Shown: in pieces, positions 44,120 to 51,702 of the stretch
How the letters are laid out: every line of letters starts with the position of its first letter
How positions within the stretch are numbered: the stretch's first letter is position 1
NCBI GenBank assembly: GCA_037045045.1
Contig: JBAOHL010000005.1
Coordinates: 620,001-684,000 of the forward strand
Source of the DNA: Phosphoribacter sp037045045
Lineage (GTDB): Bacteria; Actinomycetota; Actinomycetes; Actinomycetales; Dermatophilaceae
Length of the DNA stretch: 64,000 bases
Direction of reading: 5' to 3'
Translations under genes and position numbers: made by a program
Notes under the pieces: model-generated
Databases searched by the model: none
Told to the model about the DNA's origin: nothing
Seen by the model: only the letters and a program-made list of their open reading frames with translations

Positions 44120-44676
44120 ATGCCCGCGTACGGCCCGTTCTCCTTTGCGTGATTGCGTTCTTCGTCGGCTTGCTGTTCACTCCATCGGTCGCGGTGCCTG
44201 CGGTCCCCTCCGACTTCACTCACTACGACGCGGTGATCCTGCACTACGACCAGGGCGTGACGGTTGTGTCGCCGGACAGTGAGATCGTGACGCCGCGAGG
44301 CCCGCCAGCATCGGTCTGGACCGCTCCCGCGCGGGCCTCTGCTTCATTTTCCCGTGTTGGTGTTGCCGCAAACGGCGCAGAGGACGCGGTCACGATCACG
44401 ACCCGCTACTCTCGACCATCCGGAGCGACAACGAGAGCTCAGCGAGAAGCCGTGCAGGGTCGGCCGTGTGTCGAGTGCGGCAACATTGCCGAACGGCAGG
44501 TCGCTGACCACGTCGACCCGCTCGTGAAGGAGTACTACCGGACCGGCACGATCGACATGCAACGAATGCGGTCGCTGGAAGCAGTGCAACCTCAGTGCCC
44601 GACCTGCTCGGCCCGTCAAGGGGCGCCATTAAGCGGCTCTACGAACTTGACCGGGCACGCCGGGCTCTCGCGGTGA
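44116..44676 (+). CDS. Secreted HNH-type nuclease (orphan RHS-like toxin domain)
   Basis: This 186-residue protein starts at a GTG overlapping the immunity stop (GTGA). It opens with a signal-peptide-like stretch (VRPVLLCVIAFFVGLLF). Its C-terminal half is the HNH/treble-clef nuclease typical of RHS tips: RYSRPSGATTRAQREAVQG, CVECG, QVADHVDPLVKEYY and AVQPQCPTC. Paired CxxC motifs should bind Zn, with the DH pair for metal catalysis. It may be an independent secreted effector or a displaced RHS tip. The last codons lie in a 48-bp inverted repeat, so the native C-terminus may be altered; another frame continues with IKRLYELDRARRAL. Confidence 0.7.
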   Translation: MNARVRPVLLCVIAFFVGLLFTPSVAVPAVPSDFTHYDAVILHYDQGVTVVSPDSEIVTPRGPPASVWTAPARASASFSRVGVAANGAEDAVTITTRYSRPSGATTRAQREAVQGRPCVECGNIAERQVADHVDPLVKEYYRTGTIDMQRMRSLEAVQPQCPTCSARQGAPLSGSTNLTGHAGLSR

Positions 44677-45355
44677 CACGCGAGGGCCCGTGACCTCGGT
44701 GATCATGGCTGTTGTCAAGGCAGTTCATGGTCACGAAGGTGAGGTCACGGGCTTGGTCCAGCGTACGCATGCACGGGGGCGGGCAGGGCAGCGGTCGGCG
44801 ACGCTGCTGTTGGGGATCGAGGGGTTAGCGGTCGCCTCGGTCGATCTCGAGGAGGGTGGTGGCCGGGTCGTTGCGGTGGTCACCGATGAGTTGGGGGCGG
44901 CGGCGTGTCCGGACTGCGGAGTGATTTCGACGTCGGTGAAGGGACGCGCCACGACGCGTCCTCGGGACGTTCCTTATGGAGAGGCGCCGATCCGGCTGGT
45001 GTGGCACAAGACCAGGTGGCGGTGCCGTGAACAAGCCTGCCCTCGGGGGTCGTTCACCGAGTCCTTGCCGTCGGTGCCGGCTCGGTCGCGGCTGACCACG
45101 AGGCTGCGGGTGGAGTGTGGTGAACGGATCGCGACCGACGCTTCGTGCGTGCAAGCGGCCGCGGACCGCTACCGAGTGTCCTGGCCAGTGGCGCACGCCG
45201 CGTACGTCACGCGCGTCGATGCCCAACTCGCGACCCCGCTGCCGCTGGTGGCGGTCTTGGGGATCGATGAGACCCGCCGTGGCAAACCGGTCTGGGCCCA
45301 AGACCCGCTCGCGTGTCACCGCGAGAGCCCGGCGTGCCCGCTCAAGTTCGTAGAG
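44637..45355. repeat. 48-bp inverted repeat flanking the ISL3 fragment
   Basis: The sequence 44637-44684 reappears inverted at 45308-45355 with one mismatch in 48 (position 44651 region, TTGACCGGG against TTGAGCGGG). It starts CTCTACGAA on the left copy and includes CACGCCGGGCTCTCGCGG. The left copy is the end of the HNH gene; the right copy replaces what should be transposase sequence. Confidence 0.85.
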
Positions 45356-45364
45356 ATTCCCTAA
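44690..45364 (+). pseudogene. ISL3-family transposase, N-terminal fragment
   Basis: The first about 205 residues match ISL3 transposases: GIEGLAVASVDLEEGGGRVVAVV, the Zn ribbon CPDCG...CREQAC and the start of the DDE domain LGIDETRRGKPVWAQDP. After that the usual continuation (about 200 more residues) is missing; the frame runs into an inverted copy of 48 bp of upstream flank and stops. It is therefore a dead remnant. A 12-bp inverted repeat (GCCCGTGACCTC at 44686-44697, complement at 44741-44752) marks its left end. Confidence 0.85.
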
Positions 45365-45457
45365 GGGTTTGTCAAGGGCTGCAACGGGATTCGTTGGGGC
45401 AGGTGTGAGCGCCGAGGCGGTGGAGGTCTGCGTCTCGGTGCGGGGTTCTCGCCGCTT

Positions 45458-46813
45458 CTACTTGGTGAGCTTGGAGCGGTGCGTGGCCGCGCTGCGTGCT
45501 CGAGCTCGGACCCGGACCTGGGTCGGGACGGCGTGGTCGTGACGTGCTTGGTCCTTGGCGACGGCGCGGGTGACCGGCGCGCCGCCGGCTGTGCGGTATT
45601 GGTAGGGCTTGCCACGGGTCAAGACTGTCCAGGTTCGCTCGACGAGCTTGCGGGCCACCGCGACGCTGGCCTGGGTGTGGCAGTGGCCGCGTTCGACCAT
45701 GAGGTGTTGGTAGTAGGCGGCGAGCTGGGGGTCGACCCGGCGGGCGCCGCCCGCGGCCTGGTAAAACGCCAGCCGAAGCACGGCGGGGCCTTCCTTGGTG
45801 ATCGCCCTGGAGGGTTGGACCACGGTCCCGGAGGACCACGTCGAGGGGGTCAGGCCGACGTAGGAGGCGGCTGCCTTGGCGGTGGCGAACCGGGTGCCGT
45901 CGCCGAGGAACGCGCGGATTGTCGGGGCAGTCATCGGGCCCATCCCGGGCAGCGACAGCAGCAGCGGGTCATCGCCGTACAAGGCGGCCCAGTAGTGGTG
46001 GGCCTGGGCGGTGGCGCGCTCGATCTGCTCGCCAGCCAGGGCCATGTCGTGTAGGTGCTCGCTGGTCTCCCAGGCCAGGGCGTCCAGGTCCAGGCGGCCG
46101 TCCCAGAACTCGACCCAGGCTGCGGCGGCGGACCGGATCGCGCCGGCCCGGTCGGCGACACCGGGCACACCGCGAGTGTGCGCGGCCACGACAGCGGTGA
46201 CGCTGGAACGGCGCGCCCCGGCCAGGGCGCGCAGGTCCGGCCAGCGGGTCAAGACTGCGGTCGCGGTGGGCCAGGACCCAGCGAACGCGGTCCACACGTC
46301 GGGAAACGCCCACCGCGCCAACGAGATCAGCCGGCGACGGGCCCGGTTGCCGTCAACGACCAGCTTCCCGCGACGCACCACCGCGCGGCGTAACGCCAGC
46401 TGGCCCGGGGTCGGCAACGTCAGCGGGGACAGGGTGAACACGTCGGCGGCCATCGAGAGGACATCGGCGTCGATGACGTCGCTCTTGTGTTTGCCGCTGA
46501 TCGCTCCGCGCAGCCGGGCCGCGTGCCGGGTCCCGACCAGCGCCAGGTCGCATCCGGCCCGCTGGGCTGCGGCGTGCAAGCCCAGCCAGGTCATCGAGGT
46601 CGGCTCAGCGACCGCAACGACACCGGGATAGACGGCAAGCCGCTCGCTCAGGCGCGACAGGCCCGCGCTCGTCGGCGGAACATGGAACCGAGACAGGCGC
46701 ACCTGCCCATCGGTCAGGGTCTGACGGATCGTCACATGGTGGTCAGCGACCACCGCCGCGTCGATCCCGACCTGGACCCGCGCCACCGCAGGGTCGGTAG
46801 GGTTGATGGACAC
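45458..46813 (-). CDS. IS110-family transposase
   Basis: This 451-residue DEDD transposase has an N-terminal RuvC-like domain with Asp in VQVGIDAAVV, Glu in VVAVAEPTSM and the Asp pair in KSDVIDADVLS. The C-terminal transposase_20 domain has LLLSLPGMGPMTAPTIRAFLG and the Ser-bearing YVGLTPSTWSSG. The GTG at 46813 has GGAGG 7-8 bases upstream. IS110 elements lack terminal inverted repeats and use a non-coding bridge RNA from an end of the element; the roughly 450 bp upstream of this gene is a candidate place. The gene looks intact. Confidence 0.93.
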   Translation of the reverse strand: MSINPTDPAVARVQVGIDAAVVADHHVTIRQTLTDGQVRLSRFHVPPTSAGLSRLSERLAVYPGVVAVAEPTSMTWLGLHAAAQRAGCDLALVGTRHAARLRGAISGKHKSDVIDADVLSMAADVFTLSPLTLPTPGQLALRRAVVRRGKLVVDGNRARRRLISLARWAFPDVWTAFAGSWPTATAVLTRWPDLRALAGARRSSVTAVVAAHTRGVPGVADRAGAIRSAAAAWVEFWDGRLDLDALAWETSEHLHDMALAGEQIERATAQAHHYWAALYGDDPLLLSLPGMGPMTAPTIRAFLGDGTRFATAKAAASYVGLTPSTWSSGTVVQPSRAITKEGPAVLRLAFYQAAGGARRVDPQLAAYYQHLMVERGHCHTQASVAVARKLVERTWTVLTRGKPYQYRTAGGAPVTRAVAKDQARHDHAVPTQVRVRARARSAATHRSKLTK

Positions 46814-47272
46814 GAGGGTTCCTCCGTTCGCGTTGAACGACACGACCCCAGACCCTGCCAACCACCGGCCAGTGACTGCGCGGGACGGGCGTCGCCTTAA
46901 CGGGCGGGAGAACCCTCGTCACCGCAGCCGCGGAGGCGTCACAGGCAGGCCATCCCGAACCGACGCCACCCAGCGACCGCAACTGCCGCCACGGCCGGCG
47001 AACCCACGCTTGTGCGTGATCCGGTGCCTACCCCAGCACGGCGACCCCGCGTTGCGGACACACCGCCTCGGCCACCAATTCCCTGAACCGGGCCAGCCTC
47101 GACCAGGAGAGCCGACCCCGAGCCCGTCGATCTCTTTCACGAGCCACAACGCTCACCCGGATACCGGCGAGACCCGGAGCCTTCTCCCACGGCCACCGTA
47201 GCGACCACCACCTGTCACCAGGAGGCCCTCCAAGTCATACAAGCCTGTCAAGGTCGGCATCGCGAGGAAGTG
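46814..47272. other. Non-coding stretch between IS110 and IS256
   Basis: This is 459 bp without a convincing ORF. Its left part is the upstream end of IS110 and may encode the bridge RNA, but I could not fold it reliably. The rest is unassigned. Confidence 0.4.
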
Positions 47273-48659
47273 AGAGTCCCCGGGAGTGGTGGGCTTTGAG
47301 GTCATCTCGATGCCTACCGGTCAGCCCTCGGTGAGGGCGACAGGATCAGTGTCGTCGGTCTTGCCGATCTTGGCCATGGATTCCTCGGAGAGGTAGCGGC
47401 GTTCGTCGGTGGCCCATTCGTCGTGGGTGTCGGCCAGGACGGCTCCGATGAGGCGGATCACGGCGGCCTCGTTGGGAAAGATGCCCACGACTCGGGCCCG
47501 ACGCTTAATCTCCTTGTTGAGTCGCTCGAGCGGGTTGGTGGACCAGATCTTGCGCCAGTGCTCGCGCGGGAACGCCGCGAACGCCAACACCTCGGCCTTG
47601 GCCGCGTCCATCAGCGCCCCGATCTTGGGGTAACGGCCAGCCAGCTCGGCGGCGACCTTGTCCCACTGCTTACCCATCGAGCCCAGGTCAGGTTGAGCGA
47701 AGATCGTGCGGAACACGGCGGCGACCATCTCGGTCTCGCCCTTGGCCACATGGGCCAGGACGTTGCGGATGAAGTGGACGCGGCAGCGTTGATGGGCCGC
47801 GCCTTGCATGGCCCTGGCGATGGCGGCGACCAGGCCGGCGTGTTGGTCGGAGATGACGAGCTGGACACCGGTCAGGCCGCGCTTCTTCAACCCGGTCAGG
47901 AACGCCCGCCAGAACACTTCGTCCTCGGAGTCGCCGACGTCCAGCCCCAGGATCTCCCGGCGCCCGTGGGCGGTGACGCCGGTCGCGACGACGACGGCCT
48001 TGGACACGACCATGCCGTGCTCGGTGCGCACATGCAGGTACGTCGCGTCGAGGTACACATACGGGAAGTCGACGTGATCCAGCCGGCGGGTGCGGAACGC
48101 CCCGACCGACTCATCCAGCCCCGCGCAGATCCTGGACACCTCACTCTTGGAGATCCCCGTCCCACCCAACGCGGTCACGAGGTCATCGACCGAGCGAGTC
48201 GAGACGCCGTGGACGTACGCCTCCATCACGACCGCGTACAAGGCCTGGTCGATCCGCCGCCGCGGCGACAAGATCGAGGGGAAGAACGACCCGGCCCGCA
48301 GCTTCGGGATCGCCAGCTGGACGTCGCCGGCGTGGGTGGTCAGCAACCGCGGGCGGGAGCCGTTGCGTTCAGTGGTGCGGGACTCGGTCCGTTCGTAGCG
48401 ACCGGCGCCGATCGCCGTGGCGGCTTCAGTGTCGATCAGCTCCTGCATCGCGACCCGGACACACTCGCGGATGAAGTCAGTGCCCTCGCCGGTACGGAAC
48501 ACCTCCGCAAGCTCGGACAAGGCAGACTGGGACAAGGCCATCGGTGAGGTCTCCTTCGATGCGTGCTTGGCGGTACACATCGAGAATCTCGCCGGTGGCC
48601 CCCTTCAGTCAGGACGCCGCGCCGTCACCCCAAACCCCACCACTCCCAGGGGCGCTGTC
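47273..48659 (-). mobile_element. IS256-family insertion sequence
   Basis: The ends are imperfect inverted repeats of about 30 bp: left GAGAGTCCCCGGGAGTGGTG... and right (reverse complement) GACAGCGCCCCTGGGAGTGG..., sharing GGGAGTGGTGGG and TTTG. One intact transposase gene is inside. I saw no clean 8-9-bp target duplication. The right end cuts into an immunity-like gene. Confidence 0.8.
47321..48541 (-). CDS. IS256-family transposase
   Basis: This 406-residue mutator-type transposase has DDE residues visible as Asp in YVYLDATYLHV, Asp in QLVISDQHAGL and a downstream Glu in the helical region, plus the HQRCRVHFIRNVLAHV block and WSTNPLERLNKEIKRR near the C-terminus. All are intact. The ATG at 48541 has AAGGAG 9 bases upstream; an upstream in-frame ATG at 48580 would add 13 residues. 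The length is usual for the family, so the element may still be active. Confidence 0.95.
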   Translation of the reverse strand: MALSQSALSELAEVFRTGEGTDFIRECVRVAMQELIDTEAATAIGAGRYERTESRTTERNGSRPRLLTTHAGDVQLAIPKLRAGSFFPSILSPRRRIDQALYAVVMEAYVHGVSTRSVDDLVTALGGTGISKSEVSRICAGLDESVGAFRTRRLDHVDFPYVYLDATYLHVRTEHGMVVSKAVVVATGVTAHGRREILGLDVGDSEDEVFWRAFLTGLKKRGLTGVQLVISDQHAGLVAAIARAMQGAAHQRCRVHFIRNVLAHVAKGETEMVAAVFRTIFAQPDLGSMGKQWDKVAAELAGRYPKIGALMDAAKAEVLAFAAFPREHWRKIWSTNPLERLNKEIKRRARVVGIFPNEAAVIRLIGAVLADTHDEWATDERRYLSEESMAKIGKTDDTDPVALTEG

Positions 48660-48911
48660 GAAAGGAACGTCTTGGAGGGTCTGCACCCACTGAACGCGCT
48701 TCGCCATGCGCCCGAGGGCGACACGACGGGCTGGTACATCTGGGCGGGCGAGGAACTCTCGGACGCGCCGAACTTCTTCGTTCCCCTTCATATCTCGCAC
48801 CTGGGCGATTGGTGTCCCCAGATCCTCCCCTACCTCGGCCTGCCGCCCGGATGGCGCGTGCTGCTGGCACCTGGCTACGAGGACGTCTGGTTCGACGAGG
48901 GTCTGCTGTGA
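48660..48911 (+). pseudogene. 3' part of an immunity-like gene cut by IS256
   Basis: About 80 codons (ERNVLEGLHPLNALRHAP... GWRVLLAPGYEDVWFDEGLL) are open from the IS256 end to the TGA. The pattern WYIWAGEEL...PLHISHLGDWCPQILPYL resembles small immunity proteins of the Imm33-like type found beside polymorphic toxins; this naming is from memory. No good start remains except a TTG at 48672. It is probably the beheaded remnant of an immunity gene, the toxin it guarded against now being gone. Confidence 0.65.
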
Positions 48912-49091
48912 AGTCCGTCGTGGCTGTTCTCTTCTCCGTCGACCTCCGTGCTCGGGTTGCCGGGCTGCTGGCGCATCCCCGTCAGTCTCTACCCCCGTGC
49001 GGGTCGTCTACGGCGCTAGCACCTCAACTCATCGATTGTTCACGGCGAGGACGTCGAGGACGAGGGCGACGCGGGCTCCGCGCTTGCCCTC

Positions 49092-49097
49092 TAGACT
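49092..49097 (+). promoter_or_regulatory. Leaderless -10 box of cobQ
   Basis: TAGACT lies 7 bp before the GTG at 49105, with no Shine-Dalgarno. I saw no cobalamin riboswitch in the 190 bp upstream. Confidence 0.5.
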
Positions 49098-49104
49098 CCT
49101 CGGC

Positions 49105-50541
49105 GTGGCCGGACTGCTCGTGGCGGGGACGACCTCGGACGCCGGCAAGTCCTTACTCGTCACCGCCCTATGCCGGGCCTGGGCCCGCCAGGGCATCCGG
49201 GTCGCGCCGTTCAAGGCCCAGAACATGTCGAACAACTCGATGGTCTGCGCGGACGGCAGCGAGATCGGCCGTGCCCAGTACCTACAGTGCGAGGCCGCCC
49301 GGGTCGAGGCGACCTGGCGGAACAACCCCGTGCTCGTCAAACCCGCGACCGACCGCGAGGCCTTCCTGGTCGTTCGCGGCCAACCGGGCGGGCGGCTGTC
49401 GGCCGGCGAGTACACCAACGGTCGGGGTCACCTCGCCGAAGCCGCGTTCGCGGCATACGAGGAACTAGCCGCAGAGGTCGATCTCGTCGTCGCCGAGGGG
49501 GCCGGCTCGCCCGCCGAGGTCAATCTCCGCGCGGGCGACTTCGTCAACATGGGCCTGGCCCGCCGGTTCGCCATGCCCGTCGCCATCGTCGGCGACATCG
49601 ACCGCGGGGGGCTGCTGGCCGCGCTCTACGGCACCTGGGGCCTGCTCGACGCGGCCGATCGAGCGCTGTTGCGGGCCTTCGTCGTCAACAAGTTCCGCGG
49701 TGACCTCGACGTGCTCGCGCCTGGCTTGACCACGGTGACCGAACGCACCGGTGTGCCGTTCGCGGGCGTCCTGCCGTGGCTGACCGACGTGTGGTTGGAC
49801 TCCGAGGACGCGATCTCGGTCGGGCGATGGCGCCGACTCGACGAGGGCGCGCGCGAGCGGCTGTCCGTCGCCGTCGTCGGCCTCCCCCGGACCTCGAACG
49901 CCACCGACGTCGACGCCCTGGCCTGCGAGCCCGGCGTCGACGTGCGGGTGACCCGCGATCCGGCGGTATGCCGCGGCGCCGACCTGCTCGTCCTGCCCGG
50001 GACTCGGGCCACGGTGGCCGACCTGATCTGGTTGCGAGACAACGGTTTAGCCGATGTGGTCGCCCAGCGGGCCGAGCGGGGGCGGCCGGTGTTGGGCATC
50101 TGCGGCGGCTACCAGATGCTCGCCGAGTCGATCGACGACCCGGTCGAGAGCGAGGCCGGAGGGGTGGCGGGCCTTGGACTGTTACCCGGGCGGGTGCGCT
50201 TCGCGGCGGCCAAGATCCTCGGGCGCCCGTCCCGGAGCTGGCGCGGCGAACCGGTCGAAGGGTACGAGATCCACCACGGCTGCATCGACGACGACGGCTC
50301 GTTCCCCGGCGGCACCGAACGGGCCGCCGTATGGGGAACGATGTGGCACGGGACGCTGGAGTGCGACGGCTTCCGCCGTGCGTGGCTCGCCCAGGTGGCG
50401 GCGGCGGCCGGGTCGACGTGGCGAGCGGAACCTGGCGCACCGGCATACCGGGACCGGCGCGAGGGGATGATCGAGCGGCTCGCCGACGCCGTGACCGAGC
50501 ACCTCGACCTCGACCTGCTGCTCGGGTCGACGCTCGGATAG
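49105..50541 (+). CDS. cobQ: Cobyric acid synthase
   Basis: CobQ (478 residues) amidates four side chains of adenosylcobyrinic diamide using glutamine. It has the N-terminal P-loop-like GTTSDAGKSLLVTAL and KAQNMSNNS, then VVAEGAGSPAEVNL and GDIDRGG. The C-terminal glutaminase domain has the nucleophile Cys333 in GICGGYQML and a His in GYEIHHG. The GTG at 49105 directly precedes the conserved start. It stands alone, just right of the accessory island, with no other cobalamin genes in view. Confidence 0.95.
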   Translation: MAGLLVAGTTSDAGKSLLVTALCRAWARQGIRVAPFKAQNMSNNSMVCADGSEIGRAQYLQCEAARVEATWRNNPVLVKPATDREAFLVVRGQPGGRLSAGEYTNGRGHLAEAAFAAYEELAAEVDLVVAEGAGSPAEVNLRAGDFVNMGLARRFAMPVAIVGDIDRGGLLAALYGTWGLLDAADRALLRAFVVNKFRGDLDVLAPGLTTVTERTGVPFAGVLPWLTDVWLDSEDAISVGRWRRLDEGARERLSVAVVGLPRTSNATDVDALACEPGVDVRVTRDPAVCRGADLLVLPGTRATVADLIWLRDNGLADVVAQRAERGRPVLGICGGYQMLAESIDDPVESEAGGVAGLGLLPGRVRFAAAKILGRPSRSWRGEPVEGYEIHHGCIDDDGSFPGGTERAAVWGTMWHGTLECDGFRRAWLAQVAAAAGSTWRAEPGAPAYRDRREGMIERLADAVTEHLDLDLLLGSTLG

Positions 50542-50775
50542 CCCCGTCGGTGGTCGACCCGAGCCTCCGTCGCGGCAACTCGGGCCTGCGCGGGTGACCG
50601 TGAGAGGCGCCAGGTTCGCGTCGTGGCACTTGGGGTGCATGCCGGCAGGTCCGGCCTGCCACGGTGCGTCCGAAGTGCCACGACACGTCGAAGACCGCGC
50701 GAGAGCCACACACAAGAGACCTCCCCCGCACCCGCTTAGCCCCCAACAGCGCCGGGCGCCGCGGGGTCGCCGGCC
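50542..50775. other. Intergenic region between cobQ and a convergent gene
   Basis: These 234 bp contain no convincing gene, RNA or strong terminator. Confidence 0.4.
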
Positions 50776-51702
50776 TCAGGCCGACGGCGGCCAGCCGTGC
50801 GGCATCCGGGCGCTTCGGAACTCTCGGGGCGCCCCGTCGACGGGATCGACGAACGCCAGCCGCGAGGCGACCAACGACAGCGGCGTCCCGAAGTCGTCGG
50901 CGGCGACGTCGCGGACCACGGGATAGAGCGGGTCGCCGAGGATCGGTATGCCGTGCCCGGCGAGCTGGGCGCGCAGCTGGTGGGTCCGGCCGGTCCTCGG
51001 GACGAGCCGATACAGCCCCAGCTCCCCGGCCGTCTCGATCAGGTCGACGAGGGTGTGGGCGTTGGGTGGCTCGCCGGGGACCTCCCGGGCCTGCAGCTGT
51101 CCGCGCGGCTTGGCCAGATGACTGCTCAGGACGACCGGGCCGGCGAAGTCCTCGCGGACCGGCGCCACGGCGAGGTACTCCTTGGTCACCGCGCCGGTCG
51201 CGAACAGCCGCTGATAGGGCCCACGCCACCGCTGCTCGACGGTGAGCAGCAGCACGCCGCTGGTCAGCCGGTCCAAGCGGTGCGCCGCCGCCAGCCGCGG
51301 CAGCCCGAGCGACACCCGCAGCCGGGCCAGGACGCTCTCGCGGATGTGTCGGCCCCTCGGCGTGGTCGCGAGGAAGGGCGGCTTGTCGACGACGACGACC
51401 CGCTCGTCGCGGTGCAGCACCTCGACCTCGAACGGCACCGGCACCTCGTTGGCGAAGTCCCGATGGACCCAGACCAACGCCCGCGGCACGAACGGGGCGT
51501 CCGGCGCGACCGGCGTCCCGTCCGGCCCGGCGAACTCCCCCGCCGCGAGCATCGCGTCGACCTGCTCCGCCGGCAGCGGCAGCCGCTCGACGAGGTGCTC
51601 GCGCAGCGTCGGCCACGGCCCGCCCTGCGGCATCCGCAACCGGACCGCGTCCACCCCGTCGCGCTGGGGCAAGGGCGAGGCAGGGATGCCGCCTCTAGCC
51701 AT
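50776..51702 (-). CDS. RluA-family pseudouridine synthase
   Basis: This 308-residue protein belongs to the RluA/RluC/RluD group that isomerises uridines in rRNA or tRNA. The catalytic Asp is in AAHRLDRLTSGVLLL, followed by KEYLAVAP, the C-terminal TGRTHQLRAQLAGHGIPILGDPLYP and SRLAFVDP. The N-terminal about 90 residues contain an S4-like or linker region. The ATG at 51702 is adjacent to the winged-helix gene, whose stop overlaps it. A different RluD-type gene lies at 59161. Its RNA target is not predictable. Confidence 0.9.
   Translation of the reverse strand: MARGGIPASPLPQRDGVDAVRLRMPQGGPWPTLREHLVERLPLPAEQVDAMLAAGEFAGPDGTPVAPDAPFVPRALVWVHRDFANEVPVPFEVEVLHRDERVVVVDKPPFLATTPRGRHIRESVLARLRVSLGLPRLAAAHRLDRLTSGVLLLTVEQRWRGPYQRLFATGAVTKEYLAVAPVREDFAGPVVLSSHLAKPRGQLQAREVPGEPPNAHTLVDLIETAGELGLYRLVPRTGRTHQLRAQLAGHGIPILGDPLYPVVRDVAADDFGTPLSLVASRLAFVDPVDGAPREFRSARMPHGWPPSA

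Noticed and set aside
44686..44752. 12-bp inverted repeat (GCCCGTGACCTC) as a terminator
   Set aside because: The arms are 43 bp apart without a T tract and mark the left side of the ISL3 fragment; it is more likely part of the IS end.
47260..48672. Target-site duplication of IS256
   Set aside because: The flanks share AGGAA only; no convincing 8-9-bp duplication was found.
48912..49104. Cobalamin riboswitch before cobQ
   Set aside because: No B12-box-like sequence is visible, and a leaderless -10 fits directly before the start.
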